From contig OZ244823.1 in the NCBI GenBank assembly GCA_965220365.1, forward strand, positions 1,240,001 through 1,304,000: 64,000 nucleotides of DNA, written 5' to 3'. This DNA comes from Bin80 sp965220365 (GTDB taxonomy: Bacteria > Bacteroidota > Rhodothermia > Rhodothermales > Bin80). Below, one piece after another: positions 53,911 to 63,253 of the stretch. Every line of letters begins with the position of its first letter. The first letter of the stretch is position 1. The translations under genes were made by a program, and so were the position numbers. Below the pieces are notes generated by a model. It did no database searches. It was not told the origin of the DNA and saw only the letters and a program-made list of their open reading frames with translations.

Positions 53911-54480
53911 ATGGCGATACTCTCAATTCGTTTGTTTGGTGATTCCATTCTTCGTCAACAAACCAAGCCTGTCGAATCTGTTGACACAGAGGTTCAAAAA
54001 TTGATTGTCGATATGATTGAGACGATGCATAATGCTGAAGGGATTGGCCTTGCCGCCCCGCAGGTTGGGCGATTAGAGCGTCTCTTTGTTGTAGATGTCT
54101 CGGGGTTGAAGGAGGATATGCCGGAGGATGTGAGGAATAATTTGCCCGAGCAACCTATGGTATTCATTAACCCTGAAATTACCTGGGAATCAGAGGATGA
54201 AGAAGAATTTGAAGAAGGATGCCTTTCCATCCCGGATATCAGAGAACCTGTATTTCGACCAGAATCTGTACAGATCACCTACCGGGATGGAAATATGCAG
54301 GAGCACACCCAGACGGTTGATGGGATTCTTGCCCGCGTAATCCAGCATGAGTACGATCATCTAGAGGGGATCCTGTTCACGGATCACATCAGCGCATTTC
54401 GTCGCACGATCCTTAAGCGGAAGTTGACTGAAATAGCACGTGGTAATATTTGTGCGGATTATCCGGTACAACCAGTGTAG
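53911..54480 (+). CDS. def: peptide deformylase
   Basis: This 189-residue deformylase removes the N-formyl group from nascent proteins. All three motifs are present: 'GIGLAAPQVG' (about 45-54), 'EEGCLSIPDIREPV' (metal Cys) and 'QHEYDHLEGILF' (two metal His and catalytic Glu). The insertion around 'KEDMPEDVRNNLPEQP' is typical of Bacteroidota-type enzymes. Essential housekeeping gene. Confidence 0.96.
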   Translation: MAILSIRLFGDSILRQQTKPVESVDTEVQKLIVDMIETMHNAEGIGLAAPQVGRLERLFVVDVSGLKEDMPEDVRNNLPEQPMVFINPEITWESEDEEEFEEGCLSIPDIREPVFRPESVQITYRDGNMQEHTQTVDGILARVIQHEYDHLEGILFTDHISAFRRTILKRKLTEIARGNICADYPVQPV

Positions 54481-54515
54481 ATCATATTCCCTATTTTCAC
54501 CGGTTATAGAAGATC

Positions 54516-55658
54516 ATGGACATGAAGATTTGGGTATCAGTGTTTTCAAAAAACCGAATGCTGGTTGGGGTAGCGTGCACTGTTCTTCTTGTTTCGGGGG
54601 TTGTATCCCCAAGGGTTATAGCCCAGGACGACTCCCGAATTTCGATTGTGTTACCCACGGATAATGATGCATTTTTCCGGGGTGGTGGACCGGAATTCTA
54701 TATGGGAACGTATCGTCAGCCAAGGCCTAATGAAAAGCCCGGCTGGACGGCAGGACAGTACGGCTTTGTACGGAATGTGCGTCGTACAAGTCAGGGAGTG
54801 ATCTACAGCCGCTTTCACGAAGGTATTGATATTCGTCCACTAAGACGCACATCAAGAGGGGAGCCGCTGGATGAAATCAGAGCGATTGCAGATGGCGAAG
54901 TTGTTTATGTGAACGAAGGGGCAGGTCGCTCGAATTACGGGCGATATATTGTCGTTGAGCACAGGTGGGGGCAATCACCGTACTACAGCCTTTATGCTCA
55001 TCTGAAAAGTGTTGTTGTATCCATCGGGGATCAAGTTGACCAAGGGGACTCCATTGGCATCATGGGCTACACCGGAAGGGGAGTCAATCGTGCCCGGGCA
55101 CACCTGCATCTGGAAATCAACCTTATGTTGAGCGAGGCCTTTAATGCCTGGTATGATGATCATCTAAAAGGCGCAGCCCCCAATTATCATGAAATTTATA
55201 ATGGGCTCAACCTGGTTGGGATCGATATTGCGTCTCTGTATCTGGAGTTGAGGGGAAATCCAGACCTAACCATTCCAGAGCTTATGTCACGGGAGATTCC
55301 TTTTTTTGAAGTCACCGTTCCATTGGGGCCAACACTCCCGGATATCTTATGGCGCTACCCGTGGCTGTGTGATGAGTTGAAAGATTGGGTCCCCGAATAT
55401 GGGCCTCCGATTGAAATGGGGAATTCCTGGAAGATTACGTTTGCTGCCTCCGGGTTGCCAATCAAATTCGAACCGTCTGACGAAGTAGTGGACTCCCCAA
55501 GACTGAATGTCCTTCAACGATCATCAATCGCCTACCAATATCTGACAAACGGTCTCGTAAGGGGTAGGGGGAATAACTTCTCTCTTTCTCAGAGTGGTAG
55601 GCGCCGCATTGATCTGATATCGCGCTCCGTTGATGATCTAGGTAATTCCGGGTGGTAG
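54516..55658 (+). CDS. M23-family peptidase (LytM domain)
   Basis: This 380-residue protein has a signal peptide ('MLVGVACTVLLVSGVVSPRVIAQ') and a LytM/M23 domain: His101 and Asp105 in 'RFHEGIDIRP', 'YYSLYAHL' (His162) and His196/His198 in 'ARAHLHLEINL'. All zinc ligands are present, so it is probably an active cell-wall endopeptidase or regulator. The C-terminal about 170 residues after the domain have no known fold and contain 'LPDILWRYPWLCDELK'. No LysM is seen. It follows def after 35 bp. Confidence 0.88.
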   Translation: MDMKIWVSVFSKNRMLVGVACTVLLVSGVVSPRVIAQDDSRISIVLPTDNDAFFRGGGPEFYMGTYRQPRPNEKPGWTAGQYGFVRNVRRTSQGVIYSRFHEGIDIRPLRRTSRGEPLDEIRAIADGEVVYVNEGAGRSNYGRYIVVEHRWGQSPYYSLYAHLKSVVVSIGDQVDQGDSIGIMGYTGRGVNRARAHLHLEINLMLSEAFNAWYDDHLKGAAPNYHEIYNGLNLVGIDIASLYLELRGNPDLTIPELMSREIPFFEVTVPLGPTLPDILWRYPWLCDELKDWVPEYGPPIEMGNSWKITFAASGLPIKFEPSDEVVDSPRLNVLQRSSIAYQYLTNGLVRGRGNNFSLSQSGRRRIDLISRSVDDLGNSGW

Positions 55659-55806
55659 CATCAACTGGGGCGTGACCCGTTAGGTACAGCAGAAACTGGT
55701 TTTTGCCAATTCAGATATGTAGCAGTCACTGCATCCAAGCTACTCAGGCGGGTAAGAGTGTTCTACATACTGGCAGGAGTCTTCATCGCACCATCAAGGA
55801 TCTGTT

Positions 55807-57648
55807 ATGCCGGTAGGTATGGTCAAAACCGATCGAAGCACTTGGTCAAGCGTGCTTGAGCCAATGGAAGCGAGCCCGTCCTTACTAAATGCTGCACGGC
55901 TCTGGAGCCTTCCCTTACTTCTGACACTCCAGTGTCTTGTTTTTTGTATTGGTCTGAACTGTGTTTTCGCCCAATCACCACATAGGATTACCGGTTCAGT
56001 TCTGGATTCAAAAACGATGACTCCAGTTTCAGGGGCGGTCGTTTTGCTGGCGGGAACACTGCATGGATCACTCACCGGGTCAGATGGCTACTTCGAATTT
56101 ACCGGTGTTAGTCCCGGGAAGTATGCACTCACCGTATCTGCGGAAGGATATATTGCTTTCCAGGAGTCAGTTGAGGTTGAGGATAATCTAGAGCTGAAAA
56201 TCCTTCTAATCCCCGAGGTTTATGATTTACCGGATCAACATGTGTTCGTAAACTCACAGGGTGGGTGGCCCACACGAATGTTTAGAGGTCTATTACCTCG
56301 CCGAATGAGTGCGATTGAGTTTCAGTATACCTTGTATGAGTCAGAGCTCACTCCACAATCTTTTTATCTGGATGGAGTGAGATTGATTGATCCCTCAATG
56401 TCGCGCACATTGATCGCAGATTTAGAAGACTCAGAGGTCATCCCTAGTCCGTACAACCTAGGTCTTGGAATGGATGCGTCAATCCAGTTCAAGACACCTG
56501 AGCAGCCCTCAACGGGTGCAGAACTGGTTTATGATTCAAGAACACGGAGAGTACGTTCAGGAATGACATTTCATCGCAACTGGTCCCGGGTTTATGGAAC
56601 GCTCAGCGGACTCTATGAGACGGCGAGCAATTATTCAGATGGAAGCGGAGTTCTTCAGCAGGCCGGAATCCGTTCGGGGAATATTGCCGGACGCGTCGGG
56701 ATACGGATGGGCCCGAATCACCGTCTTTCAGGAAGTGGTGGCTGGCTACAGGACCTTGAGTTCACTGGAGGGGATATCCGCCAGCATGCGGGGATCGTAC
56801 AGTACAGGTATTCTCAAAAGGCTGGTTTCCTGCAGGGAGTGGTCGCAACGGCGGCGCTTCAGCAGCTAAACGATGATCTGCATAGAGAACAGCAGAGTGG
56901 GTCCATCACAGTCACGCTTCTGCCGCTGCAAAATCTACGTCTGAACATTGGCGCAGATATTTATCGTTACACAGAAAGCGTGAGTTTGAGTCACCTCGCC
57001 GAAGGAGAGGATGATGCAAGCTCATCCGTAGAGAGTGGCGTATTTGTTACGGCATTGCATCGGATTTCACGTTTGCTGATTGAGGGGCAGTTCAGGTTGG
57101 ATCCTGATCATAGTCATTGGGGAGGAATGACGTTTTTGGCTTGGCAACTCAGCAGTAACTGGCAACTGGTCGCAGGAACTGGTCGTGCGCAGTCGGAAAG
57201 GGGCGTTCTGAGACAGGCGGATGCGGGAGTCAGGTGGAACGGGTTTGAAAGTTCTGCTGAGCTTATGACGTTTACACGCAAAGTGGAGGGTGCCCATATT
57301 CGTGGTATGACTGCGCTTGTTCGCGGTTCGTGGTGGTGGGTAGCCGCGTATGCCTCGTCGCCAGTCTCCGAGACCTCGTTGTCTACATGGGCACGGGTTC
57401 ATGCCACAGTGAAGGGTCCACTAGACCTCTTTTCATTGGGGACAGAGCTTTATGGTACTTTCTTTGATTCCCCCGCATGGGTGAATGCAGATATATGGAT
57501 ACAGGCCATGAAGACGAATAGTATATCGTTTCAGATCGGAATCAGGAACCTGCTGGACGCGACGTACACATACCCTCACAGCATGTACGCTGAACCGGGG
57601 CGGTCATTACAAATTGCAGTATCAGCGCAGATAGAGAACTCTCCTTAG
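55807..57648 (+). CDS. TonB-receptor-like outer-membrane protein with carboxypeptidase-regulatory domain
   Basis: This 613-residue frame has an ATG at 55807 and another at 55864 that would place the hydrophobic segment 'LWSLPLLLTLQCLVFCIGL' as a normal signal peptide; the second start is more likely. After Ala-Gln the mature protein begins with a carboxypeptidase regulatory-like domain ('ITGSVLDSKTMTPVSGAVVLLAGTLHGSLTGSDGYFEF'). A plug-like segment and a C-terminal beta-strand-rich part ending 'ISFQIGIRNLLDATYTYPHSMYAEPGRSLQIAVSAQ' follow, resembling the last strands of TonB-dependent receptors. No clear TonB box. It is short for a full receptor; substrate unknown. Confidence 0.75.
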   Translation: MPVGMVKTDRSTWSSVLEPMEASPSLLNAARLWSLPLLLTLQCLVFCIGLNCVFAQSPHRITGSVLDSKTMTPVSGAVVLLAGTLHGSLTGSDGYFEFTGVSPGKYALTVSAEGYIAFQESVEVEDNLELKILLIPEVYDLPDQHVFVNSQGGWPTRMFRGLLPRRMSAIEFQYTLYESELTPQSFYLDGVRLIDPSMSRTLIADLEDSEVIPSPYNLGLGMDASIQFKTPEQPSTGAELVYDSRTRRVRSGMTFHRNWSRVYGTLSGLYETASNYSDGSGVLQQAGIRSGNIAGRVGIRMGPNHRLSGSGGWLQDLEFTGGDIRQHAGIVQYRYSQKAGFLQGVVATAALQQLNDDLHREQQSGSITVTLLPLQNLRLNIGADIYRYTESVSLSHLAEGEDDASSSVESGVFVTALHRISRLLIEGQFRLDPDHSHWGGMTFLAWQLSSNWQLVAGTGRAQSERGVLRQADAGVRWNGFESSAELMTFTRKVEGAHIRGMTALVRGSWWWVAAYASSPVSETSLSTWARVHATVKGPLDLFSLGTELYGTFFDSPAWVNADIWIQAMKTNSISFQIGIRNLLDATYTYPHSMYAEPGRSLQIAVSAQIENSP

Positions 57649-58616
57649 CGGCTCAGCGAATCTGCAACCCGTTGAGCTGTTTCGGAAAAGGGACGGAATG
57701 AACATCCAAGTTCTGAGATGGCACGCTTATTTGAGTATTCACGCATTTTCAGGGCATAGGTCACGGTGGATCGTCCTATAGGAGATCGTCTCCCTGCCAT
57801 GAGACTCAATAAATCTATAAATCTCCCTCCCGCGAGGGCCACACTGTAAGGTAATGGGATCCTTGGAGGCTTGGCACCCAGAGCTTCTGCCAAGGTGGAG
57901 ATGATGGACTCCCAACTGAGATTTTCGCTTCCCAAGATATAGCGAACGCCTGTTTGCCCATGCTCCAATGCTGCGAGGTGGCCGGCTGCAACATCCGTCA
58001 CATCTACAACATTCGTTCCGCCACTGGGATAGAACCACATCTTTCCTGCACGAATTTTAAGTGCATAGTCATGGGTAATATTCAGGGCTTTCCTCTCACT
58101 ACGATCCGGCCCCAGGATCAAGGATGGGTTGACAATCACTGCATCAAGTCCCTCAGCGATACTACGCTGCACTTCTAGTTCGGCCATGTATTTGCTTTGC
58201 GCATAGGGCCAGGGCTTGTCCTGCCATTCAGTGCTCTCGTCCGAAACAACCCCCTCAGAGGTCCCAATCGCGGCAACACTAGATGTATGTACCAATCGCT
58301 CAATTCCCGCTTCCCTGGCAGCATCTACGACCGCTGCGGTCCCCCGTACGTTGACGTGGTTGAGGGATCTGGATCCGAATTTCACATTGCCGGCCACATG
58401 AAAAACAACTTGGACGTTTTTCATTGCCCTGCGCAGTGCATCCAGATCTGTGATGTCATCGCCCATCACATGCTCAATGTCATTTACTACAGAGCTCAAC
58501 AGGTCCAATTTGGAGGTTTCCCGTCTGAAAATCTGGATATGATATCCTGTCTCCAGGAGTTGATACACCAACTCACTCCCCAAAAAACCAGTCGCACCCG
58601 TTACCAGTATGTTCAT
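57645..58616 (-). CDS. NAD(P)-dependent epimerase/dehydratase (extended SDR)
   Basis: This 323-residue extended SDR has the nucleotide-binding 'GATGFLGSELVYQLLETG' at the N-terminus and the catalytic 'PYAQSKYMAE' (YxxxK). The 'HVAGNVKFG' and 'HTSSVAAIG' motifs are those of DFR/HpnA-like enzymes. The substrate cannot be read; related proteins act in hopanoid or flavonoid-type reductions. It overlaps the biotin carrier gene by 4 bp and converges with the TonB-receptor-like gene, sharing 4 bp. Confidence 0.85.
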   Translation of the reverse strand: MNILVTGATGFLGSELVYQLLETGYHIQIFRRETSKLDLLSSVVNDIEHVMGDDITDLDALRRAMKNVQVVFHVAGNVKFGSRSLNHVNVRGTAAVVDAAREAGIERLVHTSSVAAIGTSEGVVSDESTEWQDKPWPYAQSKYMAELEVQRSIAEGLDAVIVNPSLILGPDRSERKALNITHDYALKIRAGKMWFYPSGGTNVVDVTDVAAGHLAALEHGQTGVRYILGSENLSWESIISTLAEALGAKPPRIPLPYSVALAGGRFIDLLSLMAGRRSPIGRSTVTYALKMREYSNKRAISELGCSFRPFSETAQRVADSLSR

Positions 58617-59110
58617 GACTCAAATTCGATAAGAATCGCATCAAGCGCTACAGCATCTTTTTCCTGAGCATGTATGTGTTTGACTCGACCTGTACAGGGA
58701 GCCCGAAGTTCATTTTCCATTTTCATGGCTTCAAGTACAATCAGTCTCTGCCCTTGAACAACTTTTTCGCCCACTTGAACCATGATGTCCATGATTAATC
58801 CCGGCATGGGGGCCCGGAGTTCATTGACTATTTCTTGAATTCCTTTTTGCTGTCCGTAGCGAAGGATGAGTTCAGAGCGCTTACTGACAATTCCAGAATT
58901 GACAGTCTGCCCATTGATCGTCATCAAGGCCCCCAGTCCTTCCTCCACATGAATCAAGTGACTCTTGCCTTCGAGTACAAGGCTGTAGACACTCGGTCGC
59001 AATTCTACAAGCGATGCACGGGTATTCCCGTCAAGCACATAGAACTGATCCCCAGACTGCGTCACTGATATCCGCTGGCCATCTACATCAATAAGGAATT
59101 CTTTTGTCAT
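58613..59110 (-). CDS. biotin carboxyl carrier protein
   Basis: This 165-residue protein from the ATG at 59110 carries a C-terminal biotinyl domain with 'LRAPMPGLIMDIMVQVGEKV' and the biotinylation site 'LEAMKMENELRAP' (Lys about 130). The N-terminal part ('SVTQSGDQFYVL', 'HLIHVEEG') resembles the region before the biotin domain in acetyl-/propionyl-CoA carboxylase subunits. It would shuttle CO2 between biotin carboxylase and carboxyltransferase, but those genes are not in the window. Overlaps the epimerase gene. Confidence 0.9.
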   Translation of the reverse strand: MTKEFLIDVDGQRISVTQSGDQFYVLDGNTRASLVELRPSVYSLVLEGKSHLIHVEEGLGALMTINGQTVNSGIVSKRSELILRYGQQKGIQEIVNELRAPMPGLIMDIMVQVGEKVVQGQRLIVLEAMKMENELRAPCTGRVKHIHAQEKDAVALDAILIEFES

Positions 59111-59342
59111 CACTGGATCAGGAGTGTGCAGAGCCCGGTAGACGGCGATTCAGCTACACTGCAACGCAGGAAGTATAACCTTGTTTGATGATCACAGGAC
59201 GATGGAGAGGTTGACGCAAGGTGGTATGTTGTACCTGAATCGTGATTCAATGAAATGATCAGAAGCTTGTTGTTGATGCCTCATCAGTCTCTGATGTGAG
59301 CCAAGACGGGAGCGTTGAGAACCGGCTAAAATTTTACAATTG

Positions 59343-60104
59343 ATGCGCTATTACCCACCTGTGGGAGAGAATAAATCAAAGGAGGCAGAAGTCGCGGACA
59401 TGTTTGATGCAATTGCGCAGCGCTACGATAAACTGAATCGTGTACTCAGCTTTGGTTTGGATCGCATATGGCGCACCGCGGCGATCCGGCGGCTGGGCAA
59501 TCAGTTCGAGAAACGAGCTCTTGATGTTGCTACCGGGACAGGCGATGTGGCGTTCGCAATGCTTGAGCTGGAACCGGAAGAAATTGTGGGGGTGGATATT
59601 TCTGATGAAATGTTGCGGATAGCACGACAAAAGTTGTCCCGCTACGATACAGAAAGCATTTACTTTGTCAAAGCCTCGGCGGAACAGCTCCCATTCGAGA
59701 GCAATAGTTTTGATGGGGCTATCGTGGCGTTCGGGGTGCGCAATTTTGCCAATCTGGATATAGGCTTGCGGTCCATAAAGCGCGTTCTAAAACCCGAGGC
59801 ACCGCTAGTCGTGCTTGAGTTTAGTCAGCCAAAGAGTCGACTCATCCGGATGCTCTACAGAATGTATTCCAAGTGGGCACTTCCAAGGATCGGGCGGATG
59901 CTTTCCGGGGTCACCGGACCCTACACATATTTGCCGGATTCAATTGAAATTTTTCCGAGTGGACAGAACTTTTTAATGCGGCTGGAACAATGTGGATTTG
60001 AGCGAACACGGGCGGAGCCGCTCACGTTTGGGATCGTGTCTCTCTACACAGGCTATGCTACCGAAGGCCATCACGATGAGACTGACGGAATCGAACAAAT
60101 CTGA
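59343..60104 (+). CDS. menG: demethylmenaquinone methyltransferase
   Basis: This 253-residue UbiE/MenG methyltransferase performs the last step of menaquinone synthesis. Motifs: 'VADMFDAIAQRYDKLNRVLSFGLDRIWR' at the N-terminus, the SAM-binding 'ALDVATGTGDVAFAM', 'VGVDISDEMLRIARQK' and the UbiE signature 'AFGVRNFANLDIGLRSIKRVLKP' and 'PYTYLPDSIEIFPSGQNF'. In Bacteroidota menaquinone is the respiratory quinone, so menG is preferred over ubiE. The start is the ATG at 59343. It overlaps the RsbW-like gene in convergent orientation by about 47 bp. Confidence 0.94.
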   Translation: MRYYPPVGENKSKEAEVADMFDAIAQRYDKLNRVLSFGLDRIWRTAAIRRLGNQFEKRALDVATGTGDVAFAMLELEPEEIVGVDISDEMLRIARQKLSRYDTESIYFVKASAEQLPFESNSFDGAIVAFGVRNFANLDIGLRSIKRVLKPEAPLVVLEFSQPKSRLIRMLYRMYSKWALPRIGRMLSGVTGPYTYLPDSIEIFPSGQNFLMRLEQCGFERTRAEPLTFGIVSLYTGYATEGHHDETDGIEQI

Positions 60105-60504
60105 TTTCATTGGTATCTCCATGATTAAGATATTCCACCTCGTCCATCAGGCGGCGGATGATATCTACGCCGAGCCCTCCAGATTTACGTTTGCGAGATA
60201 ATTCTATTACGTTGGGTCGCTGGTAGGTTGTCCGATCAAAAGGATGCCCACGGTCACGGATCTGTACAACCACTCGTGTTGGTTCAATGGTCATGGCAAG
60301 GGACACTTCTTTGTCTGGATTGCCGTGATAGGCATGCTCGATCACGTTGGCACAGGCTTCGTCAATAGCCAAGCGCAACGCCTCAATGTGCGTCTCATTC
60401 ACGTTTGCCTGACGGGCATGTTTCACGACGAAATTTCGCACCTTCGCCAGTTGTCGTGTTTCGCTGGGTACAACGAGTGTATGAGTAATGGACGCGCGGC
60501 CCAT
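60058..60504 (-). CDS. RsbW-like anti-sigma factor kinase (HATPase_c_2)
   Basis: This 148-residue GHKL ATPase has the N box 'LRLAIDEACANVIEHAYHG' and the G1-like 'VVQIRDRGHPFD' and G2-like 'RKSGGLGVDIIRRLMDEV' boxes. It is the last gene of a phosphatase/STAS/kinase operon: such kinases phosphorylate the STAS protein and hold a sigma factor or other target. No sigma factor lies next to it. Function in partner switching is inferred from the operon. Confidence 0.88.
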   Translation of the reverse strand: MGRASITHTLVVPSETRQLAKVRNFVVKHARQANVNETHIEALRLAIDEACANVIEHAYHGNPDKEVSLAMTIEPTRVVVQIRDRGHPFDRTTYQRPNVIELSRKRKSGGLGVDIIRRLMDEVEYLNHGDTNEIRFVRFRQSHRDGLR

Positions 60505-60506
60505 GG

Positions 60507-60878
60507 CTAGTTCCCCTGTATTGGTTGAATCCCTTGTTTGAAGAGGGACAGGGCCTCTTCCTCTGTTTCGACGATATGGTAGATCTTGGGGAATCCCAGA
60601 AGGTCAAATACATCGAAAATTTTCGGTTTCAGGGCGCATATTTTGATGTCCCCGCCTAAAGTGCGGATTTCTTCAATAAATGCCATAAATACGCCGAGCC
60701 CTGCACTGGAGATGTAGTCAAGTTCACTCCCATTTACGATGAGGTTCGACTTTCCCTCATCCCGACATTTTTTAATGGCAGACTCCAGTTCGGGGGCTGT
60801 ATGGGCATCTAGCTCTCCACATACAGCCAATATGGTGGCAGTACCAGCATCCCGGAATGCAACAGAAAAATTACTCAT
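60507..60878 (-). CDS. STAS-domain anti-sigma-factor antagonist (RsbV/SpoIIAA-like)
   Basis: This 123-residue single STAS domain starts at the ATG at 60878 (a TTG lies 6 bases upstream). 'VCGELDAHTAPELESAI' is followed by the phosphorylation-site region 'LDYISSAGLGVFMAF' with the conserved Ser. It would be phosphorylated by the kinase encoded 2 bp downstream and dephosphorylated by the SpoIIE-type phosphatase upstream. Confidence 0.92.
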   Translation of the reverse strand: MSNFSVAFRDAGTATILAVCGELDAHTAPELESAIKKCRDEGKSNLIVNGSELDYISSAGLGVFMAFIEEIRTLGGDIKICALKPKIFDVFDLLGFPKIYHIVETEEEALSLFKQGIQPIQGN

Positions 60879-60914
60879 AGGCAATTGCAGTCAATAGTAG
60901 GTAATGGTCTTAAG

Positions 60915-63065
60915 TTAAAGCAAGGGGTTGTCTTCGGCATCATGCATTACAGGTTCAGAGCCATGCCACTTGATGATCAATAAGGTGAGATCATCAACAT
61001 ACTTTTTTTCTGGTCCTATGAATTCGTCTACCGTTTGACGTACAGCATCATGTACTCCCTGCGCACGCTCGTATCGGGCAGACTGAATACTTTGCAGGAG
61101 GCGGTCATATCCAAACTCTTCCCCTTCAGGGTTTCGGCTTTCGGTCACGCCATCGGTATACAGGGCAACCAAGTCGCCAGGATTGAATACGTGCTGCTTA
61201 ACCTCCAGTGTCTGAGCAAATAATTCACTGCGATCCAACCCGATTCCTAATCCGCCGGATCGTAAAAGCGTTGTACGGCCGGTCACATCTACAAATGCCG
61301 CAGGGGAGTGCCCCGCACGTGCAATGGAGATCGCGCCGGAGTTGCAGTCAAGGATCCCATAAATCGCGGTTACGAAAACATTTTTTTCCAGTGATCGCCC
61401 CAATGCTTTGTTCACATGACAGAGAAAATCATGAGGATCTGGAGCAATTTGGGCTACCGCTTGAAAAATCCCTTGCATTTCAGCCATGTAGAATGCTGCC
61501 GAGGTACCCTTACCTGAGACATCTGCAATAATAAAGGCTAATTTTTCCTCACCCAATTCAAAGAGATCATAATAGTCCCCGCCAACTTCCTGGGCTGGGG
61601 TACTAGAGGCCGCCAGACTCAGGGTAGAGAATTTGGGCATTGCCTGAGGTAGCAGGCGTCGCTGCACATCACGTGCAATAGCAAGCTCACTTGCCAGGCG
61701 TTCACGCTCAAATTTTGCTTCCAAAAGACGGACATTTTCGAGTACGAGCGTTGCCTGTGATGCAAAGACACCAATGGATTCAATGTCTTCATTCTCGAAA
61801 GCATGGGCAACATCGCGAGAAACAAACAGGGTTCCAAGCACCTCGGTGCGAGTTACGAGTGGAACCGCTAACAAGCTCATGATTCCGCCTGATTTACCTC
61901 TCTGGGTTCTGCGGTCAGAGGATGTATTTTGAATGGAAACCAAAGCACATCTTCTTGCAGCTTCACCGTGGATAGCATCCACGTCACATACGTCATCCGC
62001 AAGCGATGCATCGATGTTTTGTGCAGCTACAATTTGGGATTTCAGGGACCCGGACTCCAATTCCTGTATGGTCAGCCATGCTGCTTTTCCATGCCCCGAG
62101 TCGACGGGTGTTGAGACAACCCAGTGGTAGAGTTTTTCAGGATCTGTGACTTCACGCACCAAAACCGTGAGTGCCTGCATAGCAGCCATCTCATCCACAC
62201 TTCGCTGATAGTCTCCAATAGTGGGCAAATGGAAAATTAGGGAGAGCACGGAGGTCAGCGCGTAGACAAACCCAAAGGTGATGCAGAGAACAATGATAGC
62301 CGTGAGTGGGAGGCTGTAAAAAATCAGGTATTCAATGGGAGGGGACAACTCAGTGATTGAACTCAGGGCCAAATCAGGTCTGAACAGAAGTAGTAAAGTG
62401 GCGGCAGTCAAACAAACCACGGCAATGCCTAAGCCGAGTGCTCCCATCTTCTGCTTCACAGGCAGGCGGATAATCCATGCAAGACGGATCGTATTCAAAA
62501 AAATGAATAGGATTGAAGCAATGGTTGTCAGGCCTAAAAGAATAGCCAAGGGGGCATCGACGGGGGAGGATGAGACATCAAAATGATGATGGAATGGGGC
62601 GATAACCACGGAAGTGAGACCGACAGAAAGGATCAGTAGATACCAATTGCGCTCACTTCGTCGGGTGCGTCGAAACCGGACCAAGCGTCCGAATCGCTGG
62701 ACCAAAATGAAGCTCAGTCCAGCGAGGACCATACTTAAAAGAGCACCCTTAACATGGACGATCGGGGCGGCAGGGATATTGGCTTCTAAAAAATCCCCCG
62801 GAATCTGTAAGATCAGAACGACCAAAACACAGACAGGCAGGATGGTTAGAATTATGTGCCAGAATATTTGAGCGGGTGTTGGGCGTGAGTTCCGAGTCGC
62901 ATGTGCAATGGTAATCCACAAGCAAAGAAAACAGACTGCCAATGCTGCCTGATAGAGAATTTTCGTGCTCACCAGAGCCGCGTCGCCGACACCGTCCATA
63001 AAGGCAAAGATGATCGTGCCGCAGAAAAACAGAGCAAATGTAATAGGGGGAATCCAGCGCCACAA
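60915..63065 (-). CDS. membrane SpoIIE/RsbU-type protein phosphatase with GAF domain
   Basis: This 716-residue protein has about eight hydrophobic segments in its first 300 residues, then a GAF domain (about 310-450, 'MSLLAVPLVTRTEVLGTLFVSRD'). A coiled linker ('ERERLASELAIARDVQRRLLPQ') leads to the PP2C SpoIIE domain ('EVGGDYYDLFELGEEKLAFIIADVSGKGTSAAFYMAEM', 'LVALYTDGVTESRN') with metal-binding Asp residues. The start is a TTG; no ATG lies in frame nearby. It senses an unknown membrane or ligand signal and resets the STAS protein. First gene of the three-gene operon. Confidence 0.92.
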   Translation of the reverse strand: MWRWIPPITFALFFCGTIIFAFMDGVGDAALVSTKILYQAALAVCFLCLWITIAHATRNSRPTPAQIFWHIILTILPVCVLVVLILQIPGDFLEANIPAAPIVHVKGALLSMVLAGLSFILVQRFGRLVRFRRTRRSERNWYLLILSVGLTSVVIAPFHHHFDVSSSPVDAPLAILLGLTTIASILFIFLNTIRLAWIIRLPVKQKMGALGLGIAVVCLTAATLLLLFRPDLALSSITELSPPIEYLIFYSLPLTAIIVLCITFGFVYALTSVLSLIFHLPTIGDYQRSVDEMAAMQALTVLVREVTDPEKLYHWVVSTPVDSGHGKAAWLTIQELESGSLKSQIVAAQNIDASLADDVCDVDAIHGEAARRCALVSIQNTSSDRRTQRGKSGGIMSLLAVPLVTRTEVLGTLFVSRDVAHAFENEDIESIGVFASQATLVLENVRLLEAKFERERLASELAIARDVQRRLLPQAMPKFSTLSLAASSTPAQEVGGDYYDLFELGEEKLAFIIADVSGKGTSAAFYMAEMQGIFQAVAQIAPDPHDFLCHVNKALGRSLEKNVFVTAIYGILDCNSGAISIARAGHSPAAFVDVTGRTTLLRSGGLGIGLDRSELFAQTLEVKQHVFNPGDLVALYTDGVTESRNPEGEEFGYDRLLQSIQSARYERAQGVHDAVRQTVDEFIGPEKKYVDDLTLLIIKWHGSEPVMHDAEDNPLL

Positions 63066-63253
63066 ACGCTTGAACAGTACAACGAGGGCTTTTCTTGAAA
63101 GAACTCTGGAAAAACTGATTTGGGTACCCCGTTAATAAAGTGCCTGGAACAAGTTATTACCTAACTTGGAAAAAATTGTTACAGACAGGTAGAGAGAGCA
63201 ACTTTGCTACGGGAGTTACCGTAAGGGCCTGTATGTAGTCATACTTCACGATC

